From Bin94 sp965215535 (GTDB taxonomy: Bacteria; Gemmatimonadota; Gemmatimonadetes; Longimicrobiales; Gaopeijiaceae), in assembly GCA_965215535.1 (NCBI GenBank), contig OZ244063.1, positions 2,046,001 through 2,110,000 on the forward strand: a stretch of DNA of 64,000 bases, written 5' to 3'. This document shows, piece by piece, positions 52,856 to 62,287 of the stretch. The notes beneath the pieces are model-generated. The model was not told where the DNA came from. It searched no databases and saw only the letters and a list, made by a program, of their open reading frames with translations. Numbering within the stretch: the stretch's first letter is position 1; every line of letters starts with the position of its first letter. Position numbers and translations under genes: made by a program.

Positions 52856-54537
52856 TCCGCCGCGACTTCGTGAGGTGGGGTGCGGCGGGGCTGGCGGGGC
52901 TGGCAGGGCGCTTCGGCCCTGCAACGCCCTTTGTGCGGCGCACGAGCGGGCGCCAGAGCCTGGTTATCCGGGGCGGCACCCTCTACGATGGCACGGGCGG
53001 TCCTCCCCGCAGCGGCGATCTGGCCATCGCGGGCGACCGCATTGCAGAGATCGGTGCGGTGCGTACCGTCGGCCAGATTGAGATCGATGCCCGCGGGATG
53101 GCGGTGGCGCCCGGCTTCATTGACATCCATTCGCACGCCGATCTTTCGCTGCTTGTCAATCCCCGCGCCGAAAGCCGCATCCGTCAGGGCGTGACGCTGG
53201 AGGTGGTCGGCCAGGACGGCTCCTCGATCGGCCCCTGGAGCGATTCCGGCTTTGCCTTCACCCGCGACCGCTACCGCGACAGCTACGGGGTCGAGATCGA
53301 CTTTCGCGATCCCGGCGGATTCCTCGACCGCATCGACCGCGAACGTCCTGCCGTGAATGTCGCGACGATGGTCGGGCATGGCACGGTGCGGGGCCTGGTG
53401 GTGGGGTCCGCCGACCGACCTGCCACGGCCACCGAGATCGCGCAGATGCAGAAGCTCGTGCGCGAATCCCTGGTACGCGGCGCGGTCGGTCTCTCCAGCG
53501 GCCTCGAATACACGCCCGGCGGCTTTGCGCGTCTCGATGAGCTGGTGGCTCTCGCAACCGTGCTCGGCGGCACGATCTATCCCTATGCCACGCACATGCG
53601 CAACGAAGACGACCGCCTCCTGGCCGCGATCGAAGAGGCGATTCACGTCGGAGAGATCGCCGGGGTGGCCGTCCAGATCTCGCACCTCAAGGCGCAGGGA
53701 GTGCGCAACCACTGGAAGGCGACGACCGCGCTGGCGGCGATCGAGGCGGCCCGGCGCTCCGGGGTGGATGTTCACTTCGACCGCTACCCCTATGTGGCTT
53801 ACGCCACCGGGCTCTCGAATCTCTTCCCCTCTTCGGCGCGGGCCGGGGGCACGGCCGCCTTCCTCGCCCGTCTCGACGACCCCGACACGGGTCCGGGTCT
53901 GGAGCGCGCCTGCCGCGACAAGGTGGCTCTCCTCGGGTCGTGGGATTCGGTGCAGATTACCGGCATTGGCGGCAGCAACGCCTCGGCGCGCGGGCGGCGG
54001 CTGGGCGAGCTGGCGCGAGAGCTGGGCGAAGATCCCTATGCCCTGACCGTGCGGCTGCTGCGCGAATCGGGCGGCAGCGTGGGAATGATCGGGTTTGGCA
54101 TGTCGGAAGAGAATACCGCGCAGCTCCTGGCCCACCCGCTGGCCATGGTCTGTTCCGATGGCGGCGCCTATGCGCCCTACGGTCCCCTTTCGCAGTCGTC
54201 GCCGCACCCTCGCGGCTACGGGAGCTTTCCGCGCGTACTCTCGCACTATGTCCGCGATCTCGGGGCCATGTCTTTGGAGGCGGCCATTCACTCCATGACC
54301 GGCCGTCCCGCCGCCAAGCTCGGCCTGGCCGATCGTGGCGTGCTGCGCCTCGGGGCCGTGGCCGATGTGGTGATCTTCGATCCCGATGCGGTGCGCGACC
54401 GGGCCACCTTCGACGACCCGCACCAGTACCCCGATGGCATTCCGCATGTGGTGGTGGCGGGGGTGCACACCATTCGCGATGGCGAACAGACGGGGCAGAT
54501 GGGTGGCCGGGCGGTGCGCGGTTCGGGGCCTGCCTGA
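52852..54537 (+). CDS. N-acyl-D-amino-acid deacylase family protein, Tat-type signal
   Basis: The 561-residue protein begins MIRRDFVRWGAAGLAGLAG, a twin-arginine-like export signal. Domain features are LVIRGGTLYDGTGGPPRSGD, GFIDIHSHADLSLL, GLSSGLEYTPGGFARLDELV, VQISHLKAQGVRNHWK and VCSDGGAYAPYGPL, with ADVVIFDPDAVRDRATFDDP near the end. This is the most canonical D-aminoacylase of the three in the window. It should release free D-amino acids that could feed the DadA-like enzyme at 2434. Coupled to the small coiled-coil gene upstream. Confidence 0.9.
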   Translation: MIRRDFVRWGAAGLAGLAGRFGPATPFVRRTSGRQSLVIRGGTLYDGTGGPPRSGDLAIAGDRIAEIGAVRTVGQIEIDARGMAVAPGFIDIHSHADLSLLVNPRAESRIRQGVTLEVVGQDGSSIGPWSDSGFAFTRDRYRDSYGVEIDFRDPGGFLDRIDRERPAVNVATMVGHGTVRGLVVGSADRPATATEIAQMQKLVRESLVRGAVGLSSGLEYTPGGFARLDELVALATVLGGTIYPYATHMRNEDDRLLAAIEEAIHVGEIAGVAVQISHLKAQGVRNHWKATTALAAIEAARRSGVDVHFDRYPYVAYATGLSNLFPSSARAGGTAAFLARLDDPDTGPGLERACRDKVALLGSWDSVQITGIGGSNASARGRRLGELARELGEDPYALTVRLLRESGGSVGMIGFGMSEENTAQLLAHPLAMVCSDGGAYAPYGPLSQSSPHPRGYGSFPRVLSHYVRDLGAMSLEAAIHSMTGRPAAKLGLADRGVLRLGAVADVVIFDPDAVRDRATFDDPHQYPDGIPHVVVAGVHTIRDGEQTGQMGGRAVRGSGPA

Positions 54538-54542
54538 GCAGG

Positions 54543-55742
54543 ATGCGCATGATGAACAACCCCATGCATCCTCCGGCAGGGAATCATGCAGCGACAGCCG
54601 CGAATTCGGACTCCGACAACGCGCGTCCGGAGCTCCTCAACGAACTCGTCGAGCTTTTTCGCGCCGGCGAAGACGCCGAAGCCGTGGCCGCACTTCGCCG
54701 CGCCGACGCCTTTAACCGGATGGCTCTCAGGGTTCATGCCTTTCAGCGAACCACCAATCCGGCGCTGCATCGTTACTGGAAGCCCGAGCTCACCGACTGG
54801 CAGCGAATTCCGCCCCTTCCCGTCCGCGCCTTTCAGGAGATGCGCCTTGCAAGCGGCAGAGCCGAGGCGGTATTCCGCACCAGCGGCACGACCAGCGGGG
54901 GGGCGCGTCGCGGCGAACACCATGTGGTGAGCCTGGATCTGTACCGCGCGGCGTCCCGGGGCAACTACCGCAGGCACCTCTTCGGTGGAGAAGCAGTCGC
55001 TGCCGCGCCCTCGCCCGGCGGCCGCCTCACCCTGATCGCGCTGGTGCCGCACCCCGGGACCGTGCCCGATTCGTCGCTCTCGGCCATGGTCGGATTCATG
55101 GCGGAAGAATCCGCAATCGCTTCGCAGCACTGGTGCTTCGATCCCACCCACGGCCTCGATCATGGCCAGATTCGCCATGCCGTCGAGAGCGCCGAGACCC
55201 CGATTCTGATGATCTGCACCGCCTTCGCTCTCTGGCAGCTTTTGGACACCCTTGCCGATGCCCCCCTGATCCTTCCCGCCGGGTCGCGGATCATGGAGAC
55301 GGGCGGTTTCAAGGGAAGGGTGGCCGAGGTGGAGCGCGCCGACCTCCATCGCCTCGTCGCCACGCGGCTGGGCATTTCCGGGGAATGGATCATTGGCGAG
55401 TACGGCATGACCGAACTGCTGTCGCAGGCGTACGACGGCAGGGCCGGTCAGGCGTCGCCGATCGAGCGCAGGCTGTACCGCTTTCCTCCCTGGGTGCGCA
55501 CGCGCGCGCTCAATTCCGCCGACCTCTCGCCGCTGCCCCCAGGCGAAACCGGGTTGCTCGCGCATCTTGATCTTGCTAACATGGTTTCTGTATGCTATGT
55601 TTTGACAGAAGATTTGGGCTACACCATTCCCGACGGTCGATTTCGCCTTTGCGGTCGCGCAACCGGGTCCGATCTGCGGGGTTGCTCACTCACGGCCGAA
55701 TCCTTTCTGAAGAGGGTGACGCCCCCCGCCGCGCTCCTGTAG
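54543..55742 (+). CDS. luxE: LuxE-type acyl-protein synthetase
   Basis: Three in-frame ATGs (54543, 54549, 54552) precede a protein of about 396-399 residues. LuxE features: NPALHRYWKPELTDWQRIPP, VRAFQEMRLASG, the adenylation loop FRTSGTTSGGARRGEHHVVS and GEWIIGEYGMTELLSQAYDG. LuxE activates fatty acids as acyl-AMP and hands the acyl group to a reductase. The reductase gene luxC starts 10 bases after this stop, and luciferase genes are absent. The pair would produce fatty aldehydes for a purpose other than light. Confidence 0.87.
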   Translation: MRMMNNPMHPPAGNHAATAANSDSDNARPELLNELVELFRAGEDAEAVAALRRADAFNRMALRVHAFQRTTNPALHRYWKPELTDWQRIPPLPVRAFQEMRLASGRAEAVFRTSGTTSGGARRGEHHVVSLDLYRAASRGNYRRHLFGGEAVAAAPSPGGRLTLIALVPHPGTVPDSSLSAMVGFMAEESAIASQHWCFDPTHGLDHGQIRHAVESAETPILMICTAFALWQLLDTLADAPLILPAGSRIMETGGFKGRVAEVERADLHRLVATRLGISGEWIIGEYGMTELLSQAYDGRAGQASPIERRLYRFPPWVRTRALNSADLSPLPPGETGLLAHLDLANMVSVCYVLTEDLGYTIPDGRFRLCGRATGSDLRGCSLTAESFLKRVTPPAALL

Positions 55743-55752
55743 AGGGGCAGCA

Positions 55753-57201
55753 ATGTCCACCGATCTCCTCGATGGCTGGCGCTGGCCCGGAGGCGATTCC
55801 CCCGCGTCTCTGCACACCGCTTCCGCCGGGCAGTCGGTCATTCGCCACCCGGCACCCGATTCCCACCGGGTCGCCATCCTCGTCCCCCGCCTGCGCCAGG
55901 CCGCAGAGCAGCTTCGCCCGCTCGGCATCCACAAGATCACCGCACTTCTGGTCCACGCCTGTCAGCGCTTTCTGCACGATCTGGACGGCCAGGCAGTGCG
56001 CCAGGCCGCAGCAAATGCGGGCCTCTCCGAAGCGATGATGACCCAAATTCTGGGGGGACTTGCCGCAGGGTGGAGCGACGCGGCGCTCCGTCGGCTGGTG
56101 GCCGCCGACTTTCCCGACCCCGTAGTGCTCGATCACTTCGTGGACGATGGCGAGAGAAGAGTCCATGCCGCTGCGCCCGCCTGTACGGCGATCCTGGGGT
56201 CGGGCACCGTACCCGGCGTCACGATCACCGCCATGATCCGTTCGCTTCTGGTTGGCTCTGCCGTGCTGGCCAAGCCCGGAAGCGGCGATGTCGCGCTGAC
56301 CATGCGCTTTGCGCGCGCAGCCGCAGCAACCGATGCGCGCCTGGGCGAGGCGGTGGCCGTGCAGTACTGGCCCGGAGGCGAACCGGAGTGGGAAGAGTGG
56401 GAAGCGACGCTCTTTCGGGCCGCCGATCAGGTGGTGATCTACGGCAGCGATGCCACCATCGAATCGGTGCGCGCCCGCACACCCGCAACGACCCGCCTGG
56501 TCGAGCATCCCGGCCGCGTGGGGGTGGCGGTGGTCGATCCGGCGGCCGCACCTGCGGCGGTAACCGGGGTGGCGCGCGCGGCCACCCTCTTTGAGCAGCG
56601 CGGCTGTGTCAGCACCCATCTGGTTCTCCTCCTCGTCGGCGACGGCGCATCGGCCAGTCCACGGGCATCCACGCAACCCTGCGCCATCGTGACGGCCTGG
56701 TGCGAAGAGCTGGCCCGGTGCATGCGCACGCTGGAATCGCGCGTTCCGCCACAGATCCGGGATCCCGGGCAGATGTCGCGCATTCACCAGCTTCGCGGCA
56801 GTGTCGGTCTGCGGAAAGCGGCCAGGGGATCGCACCCGGATCTTCACCCCGACCTCTGGTATGACCCGCAGTCAGGCTGGACAGTCATCCTGGACGGGAG
56901 CGACCGCTTCGAACCCTGCGGTGGACGCACCATTCAGGTTGCGCCGGTCGCCGACCTCGATGCCTGTCTGGATGCGCTCCGTCCCCTGCGCCTGGCTCTG
57001 CAGACGGTAGGGTTGGCGGGCCTCGCCACCGACCGGCCAGGGAGAAATGACTTCATGGAGTCGCTGGCCGCGCTGGGCGCAACCCGAATTGTACCGATCG
57101 CGCGCGTGCCCTTCCCCGAAGCGGACTGGCTGCACGACGGTCACCGTCCGCTGGGCGAGCTGGTACGCTGGTGCGAGCTCCGAGGCTCCGCAGAAGAATA
57201 G
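55753..57201 (+). CDS. luxC: LuxC-type fatty acyl-CoA reductase
   Basis: The 482-residue protein contains the LuxC fold: LGSGTVPGVTITAMIRSLLV, VGSAVLAKPGSGD, the NADPH-binding region and the catalytic Cys in LFEQRGCVSTHLVLL near residue 285. The end (RIVPIARVPFPEADWLHDGH) is also typical. LuxC reduces acyl groups to aldehydes using NADPH in complex with LuxE. There is no luxD, luxA or luxB in the window. A sequence-independent guess is that the aldehyde feeds a lipid or pigment pathway. Confidence 0.88.
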   Translation: MSTDLLDGWRWPGGDSPASLHTASAGQSVIRHPAPDSHRVAILVPRLRQAAEQLRPLGIHKITALLVHACQRFLHDLDGQAVRQAAANAGLSEAMMTQILGGLAAGWSDAALRRLVAADFPDPVVLDHFVDDGERRVHAAAPACTAILGSGTVPGVTITAMIRSLLVGSAVLAKPGSGDVALTMRFARAAAATDARLGEAVAVQYWPGGEPEWEEWEATLFRAADQVVIYGSDATIESVRARTPATTRLVEHPGRVGVAVVDPAAAPAAVTGVARAATLFEQRGCVSTHLVLLLVGDGASASPRASTQPCAIVTAWCEELARCMRTLESRVPPQIRDPGQMSRIHQLRGSVGLRKAARGSHPDLHPDLWYDPQSGWTVILDGSDRFEPCGGRTIQVAPVADLDACLDALRPLRLALQTVGLAGLATDRPGRNDFMESLAALGATRIVPIARVPFPEADWLHDGHRPLGELVRWCELRGSAEE

Positions 57202-57334
57202 GCGAGCAGGAGAAGAAAGGCGGGTTCCCACGCGCCTTGCCGGTCCCGCCGGATCTGCCGAAAACCCACCCCGCAAATCCGGTCAAACGCGGCCTGCTTC
57301 CGGGGCGCACCTGGGGCGCAGACGCCCCCTCCGG

Positions 57335-57526
57335 TCAGCTATCGGTTTCGGGTTCGTTTCGCCACATCACGAGCTGGCGAATCCCTCTCGGCGTTTCCTC
57401 CACGCGAACGGTCATCGTATCCCCTTCACGAATTCCACAGTCGGTGCGCATCCCCAGAGGAATGGTCAGCCGTCCTCCGGTTCCCACCTTAACGTCACCG
57501 TAGTAAAGGGTGCGGTAGATTGCCAC
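57335..57526 (-). CDS. AbrB/MazE-type DNA-binding protein (orphan antitoxin?)
   Basis: The 63-residue protein starts at a GTG with AGGAG six bases upstream. GDVKVGTGGRLTIPLGMRTD followed by GIREGDTMTVRVEET is the swapped-hairpin AbrB motif. Such proteins act as repressors or as antitoxins. No toxin gene follows on the same strand (luxC is on the opposite strand), so it is solitary. Confidence 0.75.
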   Translation of the reverse strand: MAIYRTLYYGDVKVGTGGRLTIPLGMRTDCGIREGDTMTVRVEETPRGIRQLVMWRNEPETDS

Positions 57527-57889
57527 GCGAAACTCCTGTCAACCGTTCAAGGAACGACGAATCCAGCCGGATCCGCATCCCCCAAGGGTGCAGCGACGCA
57601 CCGGGATCGCCCTCCCCGGGTCGGGCCACAGCCACTTCAGAGGAATCTGAATCTTCAAAATAACGAAAGTTCCCCGAAAAGAACACCTCACAATCCCCGC
57701 TTCCCCGCATTTACCCTCAAAGAAGGGCAGCGACCGTCACCGATTTTCGTGCCCATTCCGCGCCCACAGACCCCGTCCCGGTCCCCGCTCCGTGCCTTTC
57801 GGCCTTATACTTCCTGCTGACCGTCCGCACGGGGGCATCTGCGTGTCCCTCCACCCTCCAGCGACCCTCGGCCCGGAAGGCGATTTGTC
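57527..57889. other. Divergent gap between AbrB-type gene and ABC operon
   Basis: The 363 bases contain only short frames without family features. It must hold the promoters for both directions, but no clear box pair stands out. Confidence 0.4.
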
Positions 57890-58813
57890 ATGGATCCAGT
57901 GACCCGACTCGAAAAGGTCACCAAGCGCTTCGGGAAACACACCGCCGTCTCCGAGTTCGATCTGGAGATTCCCGGTGGCACGATTGTCGGCCTTCTGGGG
58001 CCGAACGGATCCGGCAAAACGACCATGATCCGCATGATTATGGCCATTCTTCTGCCCGACAGCGGGCGGGTGGAGCTCTTCGGCGGCGCCCCCGACTTTG
58101 CCCGCCGCAACCGCGTGGGGTACCTCCCCGAAGAGCGCGGCGTCTACGAGAAGATGAAGGTTCTGGAGCAACTGGTCTTTCTGGGCGAGCTCCGCGGCCT
58201 GTCGCGCTCGATGGCCCGGACCCGCGCCTCGAAATGGCTCGAACGGCTGGGCCTTGCAAAGTGGCAGGGAAAAAAGATCCAGGAGCTCTCCAAGGGAATG
58301 CAGCAGAAGGTCCAGTTCATCGGAACGGTGCTGCATGAACCCGAAATGCTGATTCTCGACGAACCCTTCAGCGGTCTCGACCCGATCAACCAGGGGGTGC
58401 TCGAAGAGATTGTCCGCGAGGAGAGGGAGCGCGGCCGCACGATTCTCTTCTCCACGCACCTCATGGAGCAGGCCGAACGCCTCTGCGAGCGGGTCTGTCT
58501 GATCTCGCATTCACGCAAGGTGCTCGATGGCGACCTCAAGGCGCTGAAGCGAAGCGAGCGCTCGGGCGCGGTTGCGCTGGAGTTCGATGGCGATCCGCGC
58601 TGGCTGAACCGCTTTGCCGGGGCCGGATTCGAAGAGGTGGACGATGCCTGGCACGTTGCCCTGAACGACCCTGCAGAGCACCCCGCAATTCTCGCTGCGG
58701 CGATCGAGGCGGGCATCGAACTCCGCCGCTTCGAGGTCCTCGAGCCCTCTCTGCGCGAGATCTTTGTGCGTCATGCCGGCGAAGACGCCGCCGAAGCCCC
58801 CACCGGAGCCTGA
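57890..58813 (+). CDS. ABC transporter ATP-binding protein (NatA-like)
   Basis: The 307-residue protein has Walker A GLLGPNGSGKTTMIRMIM, the ABC signature LSKGMQQKVQFIGT, Walker B MLILDEPFSGLDPIN and the switch His in FSTHLMEQAERL. An extra C-terminal domain of about 90 residues (DLKALKRSERSGAVALEFDG) is typical of the NatA/DrrA export group. It pairs with the permease 4 bases downstream. Predicted to power export of Na+, drugs or lipids. Confidence 0.93.
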   Translation: MDPVTRLEKVTKRFGKHTAVSEFDLEIPGGTIVGLLGPNGSGKTTMIRMIMAILLPDSGRVELFGGAPDFARRNRVGYLPEERGVYEKMKVLEQLVFLGELRGLSRSMARTRASKWLERLGLAKWQGKKIQELSKGMQQKVQFIGTVLHEPEMLILDEPFSGLDPINQGVLEEIVREERERGRTILFSTHLMEQAERLCERVCLISHSRKVLDGDLKALKRSERSGAVALEFDGDPRWLNRFAGAGFEEVDDAWHVALNDPAEHPAILAAAIEAGIELRRFEVLEPSLREIFVRHAGEDAAEAPTGA

Positions 58814-58817
58814 ACCC

Positions 58818-60083
58818 ATGAGACAGACCTGGATTGTGGCCCGGCGCGAGTACCTTGAGCGCGTCAAGACCAGGGGATTCATCATTGCCACCATTGCGCT
58901 GCCGCTGCTGCTGATCGGCATGACGGCCCTGAGCGGATTTCTGGGCTCGCGGGTTGCCAATGCGGATCGGCAGATGGCGCTGATCGATTACACCGGGCGA
59001 ATCGGCGACGAAGTGATTTCACGCGCGGCGGCATTCGGCTACGAGATCGACCCGGTCGATCCGGCCACGAACCTGGACGATCTCGATCAGCGCGTTCTCG
59101 ACAACGATCTCGAAGGCTATCTCATTATCGACGCCGAGACGCTGGCCGATGGAATCTTCACCTTCCGCAGCGAGGAGTCGCCGGGCCGGGCGCGGCAGGC
59201 GCTTCTGGAAGACGCCGTTCTCGAGACCGTGATTACCCTGCAGCTTTCTGCCGGGCCGGGTTCGAGCGGCACGGGCGCGTTGCGGACCCTGATCGAGGGA
59301 GGATCGCTCCAGTTCGAATCGCTCCTCGACGAGGGCGAAGCCGAAGAGGCCGGAATCAGAAGAGCCATGAGCACGGGAATCGGGGTGGCCGGCGCCGTGC
59401 TCCTTTACTTCGCCATCCTTCTCTACGGGGCCTATGTCCTGCGCGCCGTCCTGGACGAGAAGCGCAACCGGGTGGTCGAGGTGGTCATCTCGTCGGTCAC
59501 GCCGGGGCGGCTCATGCTGGGAAAAATTCTGGGTGTGGGCTCAATGGGGCTCACACAGATGGGAATCTGGATCGGGTCCTTCGTTCTCCTGGCGCTCTTC
59601 GCTCTTCCCTTTGCCTCGGCAGTCATCCCCGAAGAGATCGCCGGCGAGCTGCTCCAATTTCTGCCCGGTCCGGGAGCCTTGGTGCTCCTGGGGGTCTACT
59701 TCGTCCTCGGCTACTTCCTCTTTGCCTCTCTCTTCGCCGCAGTCGGCGCCATGAGTGGTACCGAGGAAGAGGCGCAGCAGGCGCAGTTCCCGGTCGTCAT
59801 GCTGCTGATTGTGCCCTTCATGATGCAGATGTTCACCATCGCCGGGAGCCCGCCCTGGATGAACTGGGTGGCGCTCTTCCCCTATTTCAGCCCCATCATG
59901 ATGTTCCCGCGCGCAGTTGCCGAAACGGTGCCCGTATGGATGGTCGCCCTCTCGATGGTCCTCATGGTGCTGGCTCTGGTCGGCACAGCCTGGGTGGCCG
60001 GTCGCATCTACCGCGTCGGCATTCTCATGCAGGGCAAGCGCCCCACCCTGCGCGATCTGATCCGCTGGGTACGGACGACCTGA
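58818..60083 (+). CDS. ABC-2 type permease (NatB-like)
   Basis: The 421-residue membrane protein from the ATG at 58818 begins RQTWIVARREYLERVKTRGF and a first span IIATIALPLLLIGMTALSGF. A large periplasmic loop of about 150 residues precedes five more spans. The hallmark ILLYGAYVLRAVLDEKRNRV, VVISSVTPGRLMLGKILGV and ASLFAAVGAMSGTEEEAQQA identify the NatB/YhaP subfamily. It forms the channel for the NatA-like ATPase. Confidence 0.92.
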   Translation: MRQTWIVARREYLERVKTRGFIIATIALPLLLIGMTALSGFLGSRVANADRQMALIDYTGRIGDEVISRAAAFGYEIDPVDPATNLDDLDQRVLDNDLEGYLIIDAETLADGIFTFRSEESPGRARQALLEDAVLETVITLQLSAGPGSSGTGALRTLIEGGSLQFESLLDEGEAEEAGIRRAMSTGIGVAGAVLLYFAILLYGAYVLRAVLDEKRNRVVEVVISSVTPGRLMLGKILGVGSMGLTQMGIWIGSFVLLALFALPFASAVIPEEIAGELLQFLPGPGALVLLGVYFVLGYFLFASLFAAVGAMSGTEEEAQQAQFPVVMLLIVPFMMQMFTIAGSPPWMNWVALFPYFSPIMMFPRAVAETVPVWMVALSMVLMVLALVGTAWVAGRIYRVGILMQGKRPTLRDLIRWVRTT

Positions 60084-60207
60084 TTTCGCTCCCTTCGCTC
60101 GCAAGGCAACGAATGCGAGCGCGAAGGCCGTCGCCCCGGAACCCGTCCGTTCAATCGTCCACCCTGCTTGCCCTTCCAGGTCGGTTTGCGTCTTCCCGGA
60201 AGCAGAC

Positions 60208-61002
60208 TTACGACCGGATCCCGGCTCCCGACCCCGGCAGGTGCATTTCGGCAAAGCGGCGCACCAGCGCCTCGGCCTCCGGGGTCTCGCGCAATCCATC
60301 CACGACGTGCTCCAGCGGCTTGCGGGCGATCTCGGTCACATAACGCGGGTAGGCGAGGAAGCGGGCCCGCATGTCGGCCGCGTGCAGCTCCGGATGAAAC
60401 TGGGTGCAGTAGATCGGGGCGTCGTCGAAGCGATAGGCCTGGATGGCGACCCTGGCGGACGAGGCCAGCAGCGTGGTCCGGGCCGGAAGCTCAATCACCG
60501 AATCTTCGTGACCGAGCTGGGCCCGAAAGCGATCTCCCAGGGGGCCGAAAAGGGGATCGGTGCGGCCTGCAGAGGTCAGGCGCAGCTCCAGGGTTCCGAC
60601 TTCGGCCCGGTCCGGGTCGTGAACCACCCGCCCCCCCATCGCCACCGCCATGCCCTGGAATCCCCAGCACGAGGCGAAGGCCGGAATTCCCGAGGCGTGC
60701 ACCTGGCGGAGCGACTTCACAGCTACATCGAGCCAGGGTTCGGTGCTCGTGGCGGAATAATCCCCGCTTCCCCCCATCAACACCAGATCGATATCGTCCA
60801 GATCGGTCTCCGTCAGCGGTCGCCGCAGCAGATTGAAGGGCGTGATTTCGACCGGCAGGGGCGAGAGAGCGCGGCCAAAGGCGCTGACCTCGTGGGGGGC
60901 CATCTCGTCGTCGGGGTCGCGAAGTTGCAAAAGCAGGCAGCGAATGCGCGTGGCTGCGCGAGCATGACCGGGGTGCGACACCGCTCTTCCCCTCCTGCGC
61001 AT
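60208..61002 (-). CDS. Class I glutamine amidotransferase-like protein
   Basis: The 264-residue protein has VLMGGSGDYSA near residue 78, the nucleophile elbow FASCWGFQGMAVAMGG with Cys, and the catalytic His in YCTQFHPEL. It resembles stand-alone GMP-synthase-like glutaminases or gamma-glutamyl hydrolases of unknown partner. It ends in the region between two convergent genes and starts 4 bases after the neighbouring small gene, so the two are probably cotranscribed. Confidence 0.82.
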   Translation of the reverse strand: MRRRGRAVSHPGHARAATRIRCLLLQLRDPDDEMAPHEVSAFGRALSPLPVEITPFNLLRRPLTETDLDDIDLVLMGGSGDYSATSTEPWLDVAVKSLRQVHASGIPAFASCWGFQGMAVAMGGRVVHDPDRAEVGTLELRLTSAGRTDPLFGPLGDRFRAQLGHEDSVIELPARTTLLASSARVAIQAYRFDDAPIYCTQFHPELHAADMRARFLAYPRYVTEIARKPLEHVVDGLRETPEAEALVRRFAEMHLPGSGAGIRS

Positions 61003-61006
61003 TGGA

Positions 61007-61351
61007 TCAGACGATGGATCGAAGGAAGGCCGAAAACTCGTAGCGCTGATACCGGCGGGCCACCTCCAGCACCCTCTCGCGGTCCCGTTCTATGATCAGA
61101 ATGGCCGTGTCGTGCGGCTCCGCGCCACCTGCGTCGTCAGAGGGTAGAAAGCGCAGCCGGGCGCGACATCGCCCACCCTCGGCCGGGTCGTCGTCCACGA
61201 TCAGGAAGGCGTCCCAGAAGCGGCCCTCATGGGGGAAGGTCGCGAGGTGCTCGCCCTTCTCCACGGCAGGTGCGTTGCGGGTGGGTGGGGAGGGCGCATC
61301 CCTGGTGCTGTTCTGCGAGCGGGCGCCGCCGTCCCGTGGCTTGGTCTCCAT
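61007..61351 (-). CDS. Hypothetical 114-residue protein
   Basis: The product has a charged N-terminus and then a compact domain (HEGRFWDAFLIVDDDPAEGG, RARLRFLPSDDAG, AILIIERDRERVLEVARRYQ) that reads as alternating strands and helix. I recognise no family. It immediately precedes the amidotransferase-like gene. Confidence 0.6.
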   Translation of the reverse strand: METKPRDGGARSQNSTRDAPSPPTRNAPAVEKGEHLATFPHEGRFWDAFLIVDDDPAEGGRCRARLRFLPSDDAGGAEPHDTAILIIERDRERVLEVARRYQRYEFSAFLRSIV

Positions 61352-61506
61352 TCATCGATTCTAGCGTACAAGCCGGATTCGCGCACCCCGCCGCCCGGCC
61401 CTCCTTGCGCGGGGTTGACCGGGCGAACACGGTTGCACGGCGTCGCGGTCTGTCTGCCTCTCCTCTCGTTCCGGGGGGTGACCCCGGGCGCAATCGCGTG
61501 TGCGCG

Positions 61507-61535
61507 TTGACACGACCGACCGTCGCGCCTACCTT
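61507..61535 (+). promoter_or_regulatory. Promoter of the alternative complex III operon
   Basis: TTGACA at 61507-61512 and TACCTT at 61530-61535 are separated by exactly 17 bases and lie 82 bases before actA. Confidence 0.6.
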
Positions 61536-61617
61536 GCTTCGGCCATTCCGGCTACCCATTCCACTCACTCATCCGCAAGACGGGCCCGACCGCGGGTCTC
61601 CGAAACTGGCATAGCAT

Positions 61618-62172
61618 ATGAAACGGTTGTGGCTCGTGGCAGGGATCGGAGCCGTCGCGTTCATCGTGGCGCTCCCGCTTCTCGGCAGCCGACAGGCCCC
61701 CGACAACGCAGCGGACAGCCAAGCTGTTCCCGGCGAACTTTCCCAGCCGATCCAGTTCCCGCACAACACCCATGCCGGACAGTGGCTGATTGAGTGCCAG
61801 TACTGCCACTTCTCGGCCGAACGCTCGGTCGATGCCGGCATTCCCCCTGTCGAAAGCTGTATCGGATGTCACCGCGAGGGGCTGATCGCCGGGCGCACCA
61901 ACCCCGAGGAGATCGTCAAGGTTCGCGAGTATTACGCCTCCGGGACGCCAATTCCGTGGCGACGGATCTACAAGGTCTCCGATCATGTCCGCTTCCCGCA
62001 CATGCGCCACGTTGCCGCAGGGGTAAGCTGCCAGAGCTGTCACGGCGAGGTCCAGGAGATGGGCGTGCTCACCGAAATGGCGCCCCAGGCCGGCGATCTG
62101 AAGATGGGGTGGTGTATCTCCTGCCATGTGGAGCGTGGGGCTTCCCGCGACTGTACGGTATGTCATTACTAG
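61618..62172 (+). CDS. actA: ActA, pentahaem cytochrome c subunit of alternative complex III
   Basis: The 184-residue protein has an N-terminal membrane anchor (LWLVAGIGAVAFIVALPLL) and five CXXCH haem motifs: CQYCH, CIGCH, CQSCH, CISCH and CTVCH, the last at the very C-terminus. HNTHAGQWLIECQYCHFSAE is characteristic of ActA. The complex oxidises quinol and passes electrons to cytochrome c or an oxidase. actB follows 115 bases downstream. Confidence 0.9.
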   Translation: MKRLWLVAGIGAVAFIVALPLLGSRQAPDNAADSQAVPGELSQPIQFPHNTHAGQWLIECQYCHFSAERSVDAGIPPVESCIGCHREGLIAGRTNPEEIVKVREYYASGTPIPWRRIYKVSDHVRFPHMRHVAAGVSCQSCHGEVQEMGVLTEMAPQAGDLKMGWCISCHVERGASRDCTVCHY

Positions 62173-62287
62173 ATATCGGGACGCCTGCGAACCGCCTGGA
62201 CGCCGTGCGCTGCGCCGACCCTGTTCCGGGGCCGTGGGCCGTGGAGCCCGCGCCGCACGAACCGCCAACATTCCGGGTGGTGCTCTC

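Noticed and set aside
57495..57710. Possible PIN-type toxin (contains MRIRLDSSFL) next to the AbrB gene
   Set aside because: It is upstream and overlapping, only 71 residues, and lacks the remaining acidic residues of a PIN domain.
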